Positions 32,907 through 44,290 of a stretch of 64,000 nt of DNA are shown one piece after another. This DNA comes from Hydrangea macrophylla. Its lineage: Eukaryota; Streptophyta; Magnoliopsida; Cornales; Hydrangeaceae. The notes below the pieces were generated by a model that had not been told where the DNA came from, did no database searches, and saw only the letters and a program-made list of their open reading frames with translations. Every line of letters begins with the position of its first letter. Within the stretch, counting starts at the first letter, position 1. Position numbers and translations under genes: made by a program. The DNA lies in contig CM066994.1 of assembly GCA_033977485.1 (NCBI GenBank), positions 29,214,637-29,278,636 of the forward strand, given 5' to 3'.

Positions 32907-33990
32907 TTTGTAAATTACCCTTTTGTGTATATGTATACATACATACATACATACATATTAGTATAATTTATTATTAATCTTAATGCATTTAAAGTGTGTA
33001 CAATTATAAATTGAATTATCAAATTACCCTTTTGCCTTTTGTTATTACCCTTGTGTGCATGTATATACACATACACTATTATATTATATTATATATATAT
33101 ACATATACTAGTGTATTATATTATTAAAATTACCATTTTGCCTTTTGTAATTTATTAAGGTTGAAAAGGTATACAATTATAAATTGAATCATCAAATTAC
33201 TATTTTGTTAAATTGAATTGCCAAATTACCCTTTTGCCTTTTGTAGATAACCCGTTTGTATATATGTATACTAGCGTGTTGAATTTTTTTTTTTTTATAA
33301 TTTACTCAAGAAGTCAGAAAAAAAATTAATTAAAAAACGTGAAAAAATAGGATATATAGTGGGAGAAAGGCAGTTACAGTGAGTGTGAATGAAGTTAATA
33401 CAAAATGTAAGAGCGTAGCAGGCATGTATTTTATTTTTAATTTTTTTTTCTTTTTTTTCTTACTTTTTGAATATTTTTTATTTTCAATATATATATATAC
33501 AATTGTGTATCTATACAATACTATTGTGTAGCAATGTCATGTAGCATCCCAACAACACGTGACACTACATTGCTATTTATCGATATATAGATCTATGGAT
33601 ATACATATTATAATTTATTATTATTTATGTATTTAAAGTGTGTACAATTATAAATTGAATTACCAAATTACCATTTTTCCTTTTCGTAAATTACCCTTGT
33701 GTGTATAAATATACGTATATATTATTTATTATATTATTATTATATATATAAATTGAATTACCAAATTTTTATTTATGTGTTTAAAGTGTGTACAATTATA
33801 ATTGAATTACCAAATTACCCTTTTGCCTTTTTGTAAATTACCTTTGTGTGTATAAATATACATATATTATTTTACTATATCATTATTATATACATATATA
33901 TATATATATGTAAATTGAATATATTATTATGTACATAAAATTGAATAAATTGTGTACAATTATAATTTGAATAACAAAATTACCCTTATA
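32907..33990. repeat. Degenerate AT-rich tandem array
   Basis: A unit containing gtgtacaattataaattgaa, then ttaccaaattacccttttgc, then cttttgtaaattacc and a TATA/TACA microsatellite recurs about five times (clearest at 32995, 33170, 33640, 33790 and 33955). A poly(A)/T-rich stretch interrupts it near 33280-33480. No gene. Confidence 0.7.
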
Positions 33991-33993
33991 AGC

Positions 33994-34052
33994 TTCTCTG
34001 CATCTTCTTTAAACTAGGGTTTTGTGTTGGAGAAGAATATCTATCTATATAC

Positions 34053-34118
<66 letters not shown>

Positions 34119-34302
34119 TAATGGTGAAAGTGGACAACGACGAGGACAGAGTGGTACATAGGGAATAGTAACGGTAGTGGCAGCCGGCGACAATGAGGGA
34201 GTTATAGTGGCGCCCATCGACGATGAGAGGGAGGTGACCGACTTTCTCTCTCTTAAGGGTTCTCTGCATCTTCTTTAAACTAGGGTTTTGTGTTGGAGAA
34301 GA
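33994..34302. repeat. 43-bp direct repeats flanking a (TA)n-(GA)n tract
   Basis: The phrase ttctctgcatcttctttaaa followed by ctagggttttgtgttggaga occurs at 33994-34036 and 34260-34302. Between lie a (TA)n-(GA)n microsatellite (34053-34115) and about 140 bp with some CG-rich sequence. This could be a small duplication; it is too short for LTRs. Confidence 0.8.
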
Positions 34303-34530
34303 AGGGTGATATTGTCATGAGAAAAATGAGTTTTGTCCCATAATTATTTTATGGTCAACATTTGATGTCTTATCTAATTTGTTCACTTAAAGAAGTCATC
34401 CTTCTAATATGTAAAAAATAATAGACAAATTTTTTACTTTTTGCCGCATAAATGGACTGATATCTAAGAAACCCAAAAAACAGTTAGATTCATGTGTGTG
34501 TGTGTATGTGTGTGTGTGTGTGTGTGTGTT

Positions 34531-34558
34531 GGGGGGGGGGGGGGGGGGGGGGGGGGGG
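34531..34558 (+). repeat. Uninterrupted run of 28 G
   Basis: It follows a (TG)n tract directly. Such a G run is very rare in plant DNA. It can form a G-quadruplex and is also a likely place for sequencing or assembly error. Confidence 0.95.
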
Positions 34559-34599
34559 TTTGGGGTTTATAGTATTAAATTAAGAGTAACGCTACACTT

Positions 34600-35625
34600 T
34601 CTAAATTTCTATCACAAATGTGGTTCCTAGCACACATAGCAGTAAACCCACTTGATTTTTATTGGAGGACTAGGTATAACCCGTGGCTAAAGTCACTACC
34701 GAACAATTCTAACCATATATACCTTCAACCAACAACTAACTTTACGTGCCTTCGGCACTTGATACAATTCCATGTGTTTTTTAACAACAAATAGAACTAC
34801 TTTTATTTTCTAAACATAGAAAGCCAAAGTGGTCATTTATGAGGAAGCGAATGCAGAAGCAATGGTGGTCTGCTGTCCATTACTAATTAAATCATAAACT
34901 TTACATATAAGCAAAAGAATGATACTGCAGAGTGACTTTTGAAACCCAATAGTAGTATTTAGAGCCAATTTCCACAGATGCAAAGAGTTGTGCAAAAGTA
35001 ACTTCAACTAAGAGATAATGCACATAGACTTTCCCAAAATTTGTCATTTCATATTTCCAAATTCAACAAGAATCCCAAATAAATGGTCCACAACACAACA
35101 TTAATAAAAATAGTGCAAAAAATTGAGTGACTCAATGAAGTAAGAGAATCTGAAGGCAGACTTGAAAAGACGCAAAAAAAAAAAAAAAAAAAAACCAATT
35201 TCTTAGAAGCCCAAATAAATAATCAACTGCACAACCCAAAAAAAAAAAAAAAAACCCAAATAATCATCAATCCCAACCCAAACTGAAGCTGATTGTATTC
35301 CCCCAAACTTCAAAGCCCACTTTATTCACATGTTCTGTCTCAAACAAAATCCGTAAAAACTACACATTAGAACAACATAAATATACTCTAATGACTCAAA
35401 AACAACCAAAAGCAAAAATGCAAATCTAATAACATCAAATGGAACCCATATTTCCGCAATTGCGTACCAACACATATGGGGACCAAAAGCACAGAACCCA
35501 CCTCCCCATCTCCCTATTTTGCTTTAGACATCGGTATGATGTTCAGAGTACACCATATGAGACTGGAAAAAAAAAAGGGAACCTACTTGGTACTTCTACA
35601 AAGCTCAACATTACCAATTGTAGCA

Positions 35626-35668
<43 letters not shown>

Positions 35669-36860
35669 AATTAAGCTTATCTAGAAAAAAAAATATCTCA
35701 TTTACCTCTAAAATTATTGTTCTCTGCAAACAAAGTTGCTCCTCTCTAGATCACGAACATCAAGAATGCTGAAAATTGGGTTTTGATTTCAATAGGTCTT
35801 TTTCTTCCAGCAAAATGAAAAGAGAAAATTGTAACTACTAATTTGGATGATTCAAATGTAATTTGATGAAATAGTAAAAAGATCAAAGTGTATTTATGGA
35901 TAATCATGCCCAACAGACAGACTCAAATTGGCCCTTTATTTGGACAAAAATACAAATCTAGGTTTAATTTCCACCAACCAAATATTAGCTCACAATTCTA
36001 AGTGGTGGTCTCCTCAACAACTCTCAGACACTAAGTCTCCGTTTGACTCGTGATGTTAAGGAAGAAAAGAGGAACTATTACCCTAATGCTATAGCTGACA
36101 CTTTAACTACTTCCCAGTTCCCAATGTTTATCAAACATGAGAAAATATAATTTTTTTTCAAAACATAATTTCAACTCAAGAAAACCCAAAACTAAAGATA
36201 TCTTTAAAATTGCTGCATAGAAACCCAAATTCAATTACTATAAGAAAGAGATTAGTTATAGAGTGAACAGAAACCAAACTAAGTAATTAAATTAACTACT
36301 TGTCAAATGAGAAACAATTTGTTCAGCTGAAGAAAAAAAAAGAGAATTTAATTTCATTGATTAAGCGCCAAAAAGAAACAAACCCAACTTTAAAAAAAAT
36401 CATTTTCTTCTTTGGTAACATCAAGCTATGCTTTATTTGAGTCAAGCTATGCTTGGCTGCCGAGAAAGCTGAGGTAAAAGATAAAGAAAACAGAGATCTT
36501 AAAAATTTTGATGCTGTTTAGTTGAGGAATAAAGGGATTTCAGAATTTGGTGAGAGAGATGGATCATGGAAGTTTAGGGATTTCAAAATCACTTTAGGAA
36601 CTTTAGGAAGTGAGTTGGGGAAACTGTGGGATACATGGGAAATAGAAAGACAGAGAGAGCATGCATGCACCAGATAAGAGAGAGTAAAGGTGTTTTCCCT
36701 TTGCATTTCCTTTCTTGATTAAAATATGATTAGAGAGAAAATTCACTCCCTCTCAGATTTCTTTGCTTTACCTCACTGAAATTTGCAAGCCAAATGGAGC
36801 ACTAAAGTATTCACAATCTACAATTAAACCAAAAGTCATATACCAAAAAAAAAAAAAAAG
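34600..36860. other. A-rich non-coding region with poly(A) and (GA)n tracts
   Basis: No protein similarity. Poly(A) tracts at 35174-35196 and 35239-35256, (GA)n at 35629-35667. At 34676-34709 a sequence like CACTACCGAAC...CTAA resembles the end at 38427-38449 (see there). It could be introns and UTR of the gene-like region that follows on minus. Confidence 0.35.
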
Positions 36861-36882
36861 AGCTTACAAAATGAAAAAGGAC

Positions 36883-37463
36883 CTGTGGGGCAGCACCAAA
36901 ACCACGGAGACCATCATGCCCTGCAAAAATTATAGCTTAATCTAACAAAAATCATATATTCACAGAAAAACACAAATTCACAAAACCTAACAAAAAAAAC
37001 ACTCTGGGCCATACACTTATTCTTAGGAAAAACAAAATCACAGGTAGCCTTAACGTATGTAAATGTAATTTATGCATAGAACTGCACGCCAAAAGTTACC
37101 TCCATCACATTAAAAAAGTAGCTAATGAGAGTAGGCAAAGCTTTTCTTACCAGTTACCATATTGCCTCAGCCCAACTCTTAGTATTCTCTTCCGATGGAG
37201 CCCTAGCTTTCTTCACCTCGTGAAAAGGATCTAGGCATAACAGAGAAAAAAAATTAGATAGAAAAAGAGAGAAGAAAAAAATTAAAAGTATGGTCAATGA
37301 TGTACTTCATGTGCTTTATCATAAAATGCAATGGCATGTAACAAACTTAGAATGGTAAAGACAACCATCACAATGGAGAACAACAAAAAGCCTCATACCA
37401 TGATTTAAGTGCTATCAGCCAACCGTCAGCAAAACTAAATTAGATCAATAGAAATTACCACAT

Positions 37464-37496
<33 letters not shown>

Positions 37497-38069
37497 ACCA
37501 CAGGAGTGACGCACAATCATACACTTCAAGTCTCTCGTTTTCTTCCTGCCAAAATATAAATTGAACAAAAAGATCAAAATAACAATTAATAAAGGCATAA
37601 GCCATTTTTCTTCTAGATATACCTTTATCACCATTGTTGAGAGCTATCCCATGGATTGCAGATTCAGAAAAGGAAAAAAAATTTGTTTGTTAATAAGAGG
37701 AAAATTTTAGCAAAGAAGAAAATTGGGAAAAAAAACTAAAAAAAACAAACATGAATAAACAAAATGGTGCATTCAAACGGTTCTTTAGAAAAAAAAAATC
37801 AGATTTCAGATGTGTGAATGGGTCTTTGTTTCTGTGAACTTCTATCATCTACAGAAACCCTTGAACCATCAGATTTTAGATCTGTTCGTCTCAGTGGTGT
37901 GTGTGTGTGTGTGTGCGCGCGGATCAGAGAGATAGAAGACCAAACCCAATCACACAGATCTGGGGGTTGGAGCCCAATAAGGTTTTAGGAGATGGAAAGT
38001 ATTAGGGAAATAGAACTTACCGGCAAGGATATGGAGCTTACCGACGGCGAGATGTTGGTGGCCATGAGC
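36883..38069 (-). pseudogene. Exon-like pieces of an unidentified plant gene
   Basis: On minus, a CT-rich leader (38302-38100) is followed by an ATG giving MATNISPS and a donor GT (38038). Downstream are pieces with splice borders: around 37554-37498 (after ttttggcag; EENERLEVYDCASLL), 37231-37160 (HEVKKARAPSEENTKSWAE, then GT), and 36927-36884 (after tttgcag; HDGLRGFGAAPQ, then GT). I cannot name the protein. A second copy of the HEVKKAR exon lies at 47098-47135. Long A-rich gaps separate the pieces. This may be a real gene, or fragments carried by a Helitron; evidence is weak. Confidence 0.35.
37070..37255. repeat. Segment duplicated at 47009-47165
   Basis: About 160-185 bp align in the same orientation with 47009-47165, from ctgca(c/t)g(c/g)caaaagttacc to aggcataacagag, with one gap of about 20 bp. 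The piece includes the exon-like HEVKKAR stretch on minus. Confidence 0.85.
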
Positions 38070-38140
38070 GAAGAAGAATGAACACGGTGGTTCGGTAGCT
38101 GTGGTGGTAGTGGTGGTGGTTCGATAGCTGTGGCGGTTCA

Positions 38141-38141
38141 G

Positions 38142-38182
<41 letters not shown>

Positions 38183-38246
38183 GGGACTGGGGAAGTGAAA
38201 GTGAGAAGAGGTTTGTTTTTTAGGTTTTGTTCTTTGTTCGTGAGAA

Positions 38247-38303
<57 letters not shown>
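38141..38303. repeat. Two (GA)n microsatellites
   Basis: 38143-38178 and 38249-38303. The long ORFs reported across them in all frames are only ER/LS repeats and are not genes. Confidence 0.95.
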
Positions 38304-38304
<1 letters not shown>

Positions 38305-38419
38305 CAACCACTGGGTGGGTTTTTGATTTTTGAATTAAAGTCAATATGGACCGTTGTTTATCTTAGAGGACAAACCTCCCAAAACTCAATCTCGGCCATT
38401 CATTACTCCTCGGTTGAAG

Positions 38420-38449
38420 ACAAACCGTGCCCGAGGGCACTACCGACCT
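38420..38449 (+). mobile_element. Possible Helitron 3' terminus (weaker)
   Basis: A perfect 6-bp stem GTGCCC-GA-GGGCAC at 38429-38442 is followed by TACCGAC and CTAA. The next base is A rather than T, so it is only a candidate. A degenerate look-alike is at 34676-34709. Confidence 0.35.
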
Positions 38450-38517
38450 AAAAAAAGGATTTATAAGTTGAAAACTGGTTTTTATTCTACAACTGTTATT
38501 TCAACATGTTAAAGTTA

Positions 38518-38769
38518 GGGTTGTGTTTGATATTCCAATTAAGTGCTGAAAAAGAAAATTTTCAACACTTATTTAGTTTTCAGTGCGTTTGATAATGTAC
38601 CACTTAATTGAAAAAGCTGGCAAAAACCCATTGAAAGTGTACATGAAAATTTCTACTGAAAATAATCAGTGAATGTATTCAATTTTAGTACTTAATACTA
38701 TGTTGTCAGTATTGCAGATACAATCGCTTAAAATTTTCAGTACTTAATTTTCAGATTTACCCAACGGAC
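38518..38769. mobile_element. MITE with GTGTTTGATA ends, copy 1
   Basis: Similar over its whole length to 62880-63152. Shared words include cagtgcgtttgataatgtac and cacttaattgaaaaagc. Ends are imperfect inverted repeats (GGGTTGTGTTTGATA and TTACCCAACGGACC). Confidence 0.7.
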
Positions 38770-39049
38770 CGTTAGTAGGGAAGACTGGTCTATTTTGTTA
38801 TTTTAACATTAGACCCAATTCATCTATAAGTAAAGAACAATAAAACTGTGGAAAGAAAATTACTAAATAAGTCGTAGCAAGCAAAAAAAAATAAAAAAAT
38901 TCAACGCGTGGTAAAAAACTTCTTTTGGATTGGATCTAACACCATATCACACATACATATTGCCCGAGTAAAAAGAAAAAAGAAAAAAGAAAGAAGAAAA
39001 TGAAAGAGAAGAAAATATAATATGACTAAAATACCGCAATAGATTAACA

Positions 39050-40184
39050 TTACAACAAAACTTCTGGGTAAACGATGTTTGTAGTGGTATTTTGTCCATC
39101 TTCTGGAAGAAGGATACTGATACAATCGGAATTTGTGCATCTGGATAACGCAACATATAGTTGTCCATGACTAAATACTGGTGTGCGCAAATCTACCCCA
39201 ACAACTTTCACAGATTGTCCTTGAGATTTATTGATTGTCATCGCATATGCCAATCTTATTGGGAATTGACGTCTCGTCATTGTAAAAGGCAATTCCGAAG
39301 ATGATGGAGTCAAGGATATTCTTGGAATGAAGACTAAATCTCCAGATTTATCTCCTGTTAGAATTCGAGCTTCAATTATACGCGATGCACACCTGACAAC
39401 CATCAATCGCGTTCCATTACAAAGTCCATCCTTCGGGGCAATGTTTCTCAACAACATTATTGGACATCCTACTTTTAAGTCCAACTTGAAGGGTGGTAAT
39501 CCAGTAGGATCCAATGAGTTTAAATACTCATTAGGATATCGAGTTGTAATGGTACGATCAACTTCATCATCTTCGGACAATTTGTCAGCTGCATGATAAG
39601 AAACCATCTCCCCAGGATAAAGATTCAATGCGGCAATATTGATAATACTCACATCATCATTCCGTGCTGAAAGAATCGTGCGTTCAGTTAGGAAGGCAGG
39701 GGTCACAGTACTCGCAACATTCAACTCCGGATAGACAACAGATAATAGTTCATTTATGCTCTGGCACCTGCGTATCGTTGATAGAAGTTGTATGACTTCT
39801 TCTGGATTGGATCCAATCTATTAAAAAAAATACTACTTTGTTCATGTAAAATGATAACTAAATGTGCCACAAACACCACAATATCTTATATAAATTTGAC
39901 ATGAAAAAATATATTACCTTCATCAAGAAAGTTGTGAAGTTAGCATTTTCATGGTTAGTGCTATTCAGGCGCATGTTCACGTCCAAAGTCAATATGTGTA
40001 TATTCTTCCAAAGATTAGAACGCCTCAATGATGCAGCCACAATTTGTTCGCGAAGTCCTCTTGGTATAACTGGTAAGATTTGTCGAAAGTCTCCACCAAG
40101 CACAACGGTGATCCCTCCGAATGGCTTCCCATTCTCACAAATATCTTGCAGTGTTCGATCAACCGCTTCAACACAATATTTATG
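39050..40184 (-). pseudogene. Helitron helicase, C-terminal Pif1 part
   Basis: It starts after the stop at 40185 (in the order WDEVPM, stop, [14 protein letters not shown]). It then reads [14 protein letters not shown] and DVNMRLN, a GT-AG intron (39818-39916), and the last exon with [33 protein letters not shown] and LYVALSRC, the conserved Pif1 motifs, to a stop at 39050. Pif1 helicases unwind DNA 5' to 3'; in Helitrons the domain drives rolling-circle replication. Domain order and motif spacing are normal; only the stop at the start is damaging. Confidence 0.9.
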
Positions 40185-42716
40185 TTACATTGGAACTTCA
40201 TCCCAAATTATTAGTTTTGTTTCTCTAAACAGCTCTGCATTAGCCGATTGCTTGGAAAAACCACAAACTGAATTATCTAGCACATCTAATGGAATGCAAA
40301 ATGTTGAATGTGCAGTATGACCTCCTACCAAAAACAATGATGCAATACCCGATGAAGCCACCGTAACAACAATATGGCCAAGGCTACGACATTTCGCTGC
40401 AATTGTATTGTACAAAAATGTCTTTCCTGTTCCAGCACCCCCATTCAAAAAAAAAGTATTACCTTTATTTCCTAATACTGAAGAAGTGATTGCACTATAA
40501 GCGCTATGCTGAGCAAAGTTAAGGCGATCAACATTAATTTGTGCATCTGTTTGAAGCGCATCATGATGGAGTTGTCGATGTTCCCATATCAATCGGTTAC
40601 AAACTATTGTACTCCAATTTTCTACCGGTTCTGGCATGGGTGGGAAGTCAATTAGACTTTTCCCCGATTCTTGCAACAAATTATTAAGAAGATACAACCC
40701 ATAATCCTCAACTTCAGCATTAGTTGGATCAGGAATGGCAAACAATGTACGAAGCTTGTGTGCAAGATCATCGCATATAGACACTGAGAACTGATTCCAC
40801 AATTCGAGTGGTCGTATTGGTTGGCATTGTGTTAGAATAACAGAAAATAGTCTCCTTAACTGGTACCCAGTGTTCATGATTGCCGCCTCTTCAAGATAGT
40901 GTATCCATTCCTCGTCATCCTCTAAGAGGCCTCGTGCAACACATGCTAATTTAAACGTATCATACAAAACATTGTTGACCGTGCGCAAGTCCTCAAATGA
41001 CATTGGTCCTCTAACAACAGTTAGCAACAAACGCAGATAAAATCTCTCACCTGAATTAGGGCTAGCGAAGTACATTCGACCAATCGCATAACCCCTTTGT
41101 CTCGGTGTCCATATCTTTAATGTATTATTCCAAACAAAATATTGTGGAAACTCTTGGTAAGTGAATTCACGTGCAGCTGGGTTAGAAGCACAATATGCAA
41201 AAAATGCAGTTAGAGTTGATGATTGGTGCTCAGCTCTAGAAATAATTGAATCCATAGAATCAGAAGGATTAAAGACAACACGATGCATTCCAGGTAAATG
41301 AACTGCCAATCGTACAACGGTTGGAACTTCTTCATGCATAGGATGACCAAATAGTCGTCGAGCAGCTTCCGGCGGTCCAATATACCTCACGTCAAGATAT
41401 TGTTTGATCTCGTCAACTCCTCCCAACACCATAGTCGTGCGATCATGCCCTTTGTAAATGTACTTGTGGATATATTTTACACATCTCATTCCTGCGCAAA
41501 CTTCCACATTCGTATGACAATTAAACATTTTTGAAAGGTATGCATTATACAGTACGACATCTCGATTATCAACATCATGATTGTTCACAGTATATGATCG
41601 ACCATTATCGCGACGACGATAAATAGGATATCCATTTTGGTCCATAGTTGTTACTTCCGAATAAGCTCGTGGATATTTCTTAGTGCATCTACCATTTTCC
41701 ATACATGGTGCTCCGGAATTTCGGGCACCACACGGGCCATGTAGCATGCATGACTTGATAGTTTGAAAAAGAGCAGGATCCTCCACTGGATCTGGAAATT
41801 CAGCACATACTGCTTTGTCAACCTGAGCACATGTTCTAATTTTGTCAGGACCTTGAAGGAAAATTAGAGCGTGCATATGTAGAAGCCCCCGCTTTTGAAA
41901 CTCAATTGTAAAAATATGTGCAACTTTGGTACCAAACACTTTCTTTCTATCAATCTCTTTCATCAAACAATCTCTCTTTAAATCAAAGACACGGGCCACT
42001 AAATCTGGACGATCAGCAGCTTTTTGATGAGGTAACAAAGTAGAGGATATTTCAGGCCAATTGGGATTTGCTGTCATAGTGAGAAAAATATCTGGGTGTT
42101 GGTTGTAACGTGTGATTGCCATTGAATCTTGGAAGATTTCAAACATATGCCTTGGACTACCAATAAATGATGATGGCAAGATCATTCGTTTACCTACTTG
42201 ATCTGGACCCAGCCCATCTGCAGCAACATCTGTAAGACTTTGGTATAGTTCAGCACGGAGCTTCGGTTGGTTAAGCTGAAAGTATGTCAAGCGATTTTGC
42301 TCAGTTGCAGCCCATGCATCTACCAAAAACTCTTGAAATAGTTTACCCGCTCTTAAAATTGAGGAATACTCCGTAGGACGTTCAAACATACGATAACTAT
42401 AATACTGCATCTGTGTTAGACGTGCAGATGTAGTTCTACCGTGTACGACGTCCCACTGGTTCATATCGGGATCCCATCCAAGCTCACCGTACGGGAACAA
42501 TAATACATAATGTAATGGAAAATACGCTGGGTGACATTCATTAATTTGCATAAACTGATTATTTTCTCTTAGATGCAAGACGATATTATCACTGCAATCT
42601 CTTCTGATGTTGGGAGTTTGTACCTTCTTCGATCTGTAGCTGAATTGTAATGAAGATAAGCGGATAAATGTTTGTCTTCCGAATTGGATTGATTTAAAAT
42701 TGCAGAAACTTGTCAA
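40185..42716 (-). pseudogene. Helitron Rep (HUH) and helicase N-terminal part
   Basis: An 843-codon open frame. It contains the cysteine-rich and [18 protein letters not shown] segment, the two-His metal motif HMHALIFLQ (about 41870), the Rep catalytic tyrosines in [12 protein letters not shown] (about 41460), the Cys-rich segment with CMLHGPCG, and the helicase Walker [12 protein letters not shown] (about 40430). Walker B is WDEVP at the end. Rep nicks and rejoins DNA at Helitron ends. The frame is joined to the N-terminal part only by a frameshift near 42570, and to the C-terminal part across a TAA at 40185. Confidence 0.92.
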
Positions 42717-43336
42717 AATTTATCTGGGAAAATATTATATTGTAACAAACAATCTTGAATTGTTTTTAGAACATCCATTCTTAGACGTGGATTTCGACGA
42801 CAACGCACATCCAAAGCCGAATCAGGGTCATAAATGTACAATTGTGCATACATTGGTTCTTGCCCTGTTTGTGGTAGTAATGATCCTGTTCGATGGCGCA
42901 ACTCCCCATGAATAACGAATGGTCTGGGACCTCTTCCAATAACCCTCTGATCCATATTAACACCCAGACTCGTAAAAGCATTAGCTGTATTGTATTCTCG
43001 AGTATAACGTCGAAATGATTTTGATTGCATGCTAACTCCATCATATAGTTGTTGAATCTGTGGAGGCGGTGTTAAAAGAAGAGGCAGGCGAATTTTTCCT
43101 TGCAAACAACATGTTCCAAAACGGGGATTCACCATGGATGAGTTGACTAATTTTTCATCAATCCAATGTAAGGCATAACAGTTAGGATACATTACATCCA
43201 TACTACCAAGAAAATGTCGACCAAGGTCGACCTGTAGCCGAGAATCAACTCTTACACTTAAAGTTCGACCTTCTAATTCATCATCACTGCCAGAATCTTC
43301 TTGGATTTGTTGATTTGCTGTATTTGGCCTACACAT
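42570..43336 (-). pseudogene. Helitron Rep, N-terminal zinc-finger-like region
   Basis: It shows NCYALHWIDEK, TCCLQGKIRLPLL, EYNTANAFTSLG, PFVIHGELRHRTG and YAQLYIYDPDSAL, all conserved near the N-terminus of plant Helitron proteins. A TGA follows at 42713-42715; coding continues in the same frame ([15 protein letters not shown]) to about 42577, where the frame changes to that of the main Rep part. This end of the protein is therefore broken twice within 150 bp. Confidence 0.85.
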
Positions 43337-43393
43337 TTATTTATTTACATGAATTAAAGATAATGCATTAATTATTACTTTAATTATTAGTTA

Positions 43394-43826
43394 TTACAAC
43401 TGAATATTGTCGGGAGGTAAGGATGGTTCAGCATGCGTTGTGATGCCTTCCATCAGTTCAACAGCAACAAATTCTTCACCAAGATTTCGTGGAGGAAACA
43501 TACTATGTGAGGCCACTTGATGTGGAAGTTGATGACTTGCCACATTATCCTCTGTCGTCAGTGGAGTTTTTCCACGAACTGGATTATGAGCCAGATTAGG
43601 TGTTCGTGGAAATATTGTGGTCATAGAAGATGACGGAAAAGCGCTTGCAATGCATGGTCGTTTTGGAGCATTTTGAGGTTGCTCTGTCAACACGGACTTT
43701 GACTGAATCATTTCCCGTGGACAACGGCTCGGCGTCACAGAAGCAAAAACGGTAGGTGGTTGAACACATTCTTTTGACTTCTCCCTTTCTCGTCTTAAGC
43801 GTTGGGCCAATTGACGTGCAGAGCAC
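43394..43826 (-). pseudogene. Upstream exon of the Helitron gene, copy A
   Basis: Frame with RREREKSKECVQPP, SKSVLTEQPQNAPKR and SSMTTIFPRTPNL. It resembles the low-complexity N-terminal leader of plant Helitron proteins (often rich in R/E/K). It is duplicated at 44002-44277 with a 498-bp offset. Confidence 0.6.
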
Positions 43827-44001
43827 CCTTCACTCCGTTCTCGTTCTCGTCGAGCACGTTGGACTAACGTAATGTTTGATATAACATTACCAGACGTGGG
43901 TGCCTATAAATTATAAATTAAATGATAAATTTATTCTTACACGATCTTCTACATGCATAAATACTCCACCTATTAAAAAAAATTAATGTAATCTTGGAAA
44001 A

Positions 44002-44277
44002 TCATACCAACAATTGATTTGGAAGTTGATGACTTGCCACACTACCCTCTATCTTCCGTGGAGTTCTTCCACCAACCGGATTATGAACCAGATTAGGTGT
44101 TCGTTGAAGTATTGTGGTCATAGAAGATGACAAAAAAGCATTTGCAACACATGCTCGTTTTGGAGCATTTTGAGGTTGCTCTGTCAATACGGACTTTGAC
44201 TGAAGCACTTCACAGAAGCAAACTCGGTAGGTTGTTGAACACATTCTTTTAACTGTTCCCATTCTTGTCGAGCGCAT
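44002..44277 (-). pseudogene. Upstream exon of the Helitron gene, copy B (tandem duplicate)
   Basis: It matches copy A over about 250 bp, for example SKSVLTEQPQNAPKR and SSMTTI-RTPNL-HNPV. The landmark tggaagttgatgacttgcca is at 43522 and 44020. It lacks about 25 bp present in copy A (the cgtggacaacggctc part), which shifts the frame. Confidence 0.75.
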
Positions 44278-44290
44278 TGTACTAACGTAT

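Larger units (their letters stand above)
39050..44290 (-). mobile_element. Helitron (Rep/helicase type), decayed; ends not located
   Basis: One Rep/helicase gene reads from 43336 to 39050 on minus, with a duplicated upstream exon at 43394-43826 and 44002-44277. It has the HUH nuclease and Pif1-type helicase typical of plant Helitrons. I did not find a convincing TC 5' end or CTRR 3' end on this strand, so the true borders lie outside these coordinates. At least two stops and one frameshift make the gene non-functional. Confidence 0.85.

Noticed and set aside
33994..34302. 43-bp direct repeats as LTRs of a miniature element
   Set aside because: No TG...CA ends, primer site or target duplication; a simple duplication fits better.
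38141..38326. Open frames of alternating ER or LS residues in several frames
   Set aside because: They are translations of (GA)n microsatellites. The same holds for frames at 22731-22768, 23711-23773, 35629-35667, 48032-48106 and 50094-50115.
39862..40320. 152-codon plus-strand frame
   Set aside because: It is antisense to the Helitron helicase, whose motifs are clear on minus.
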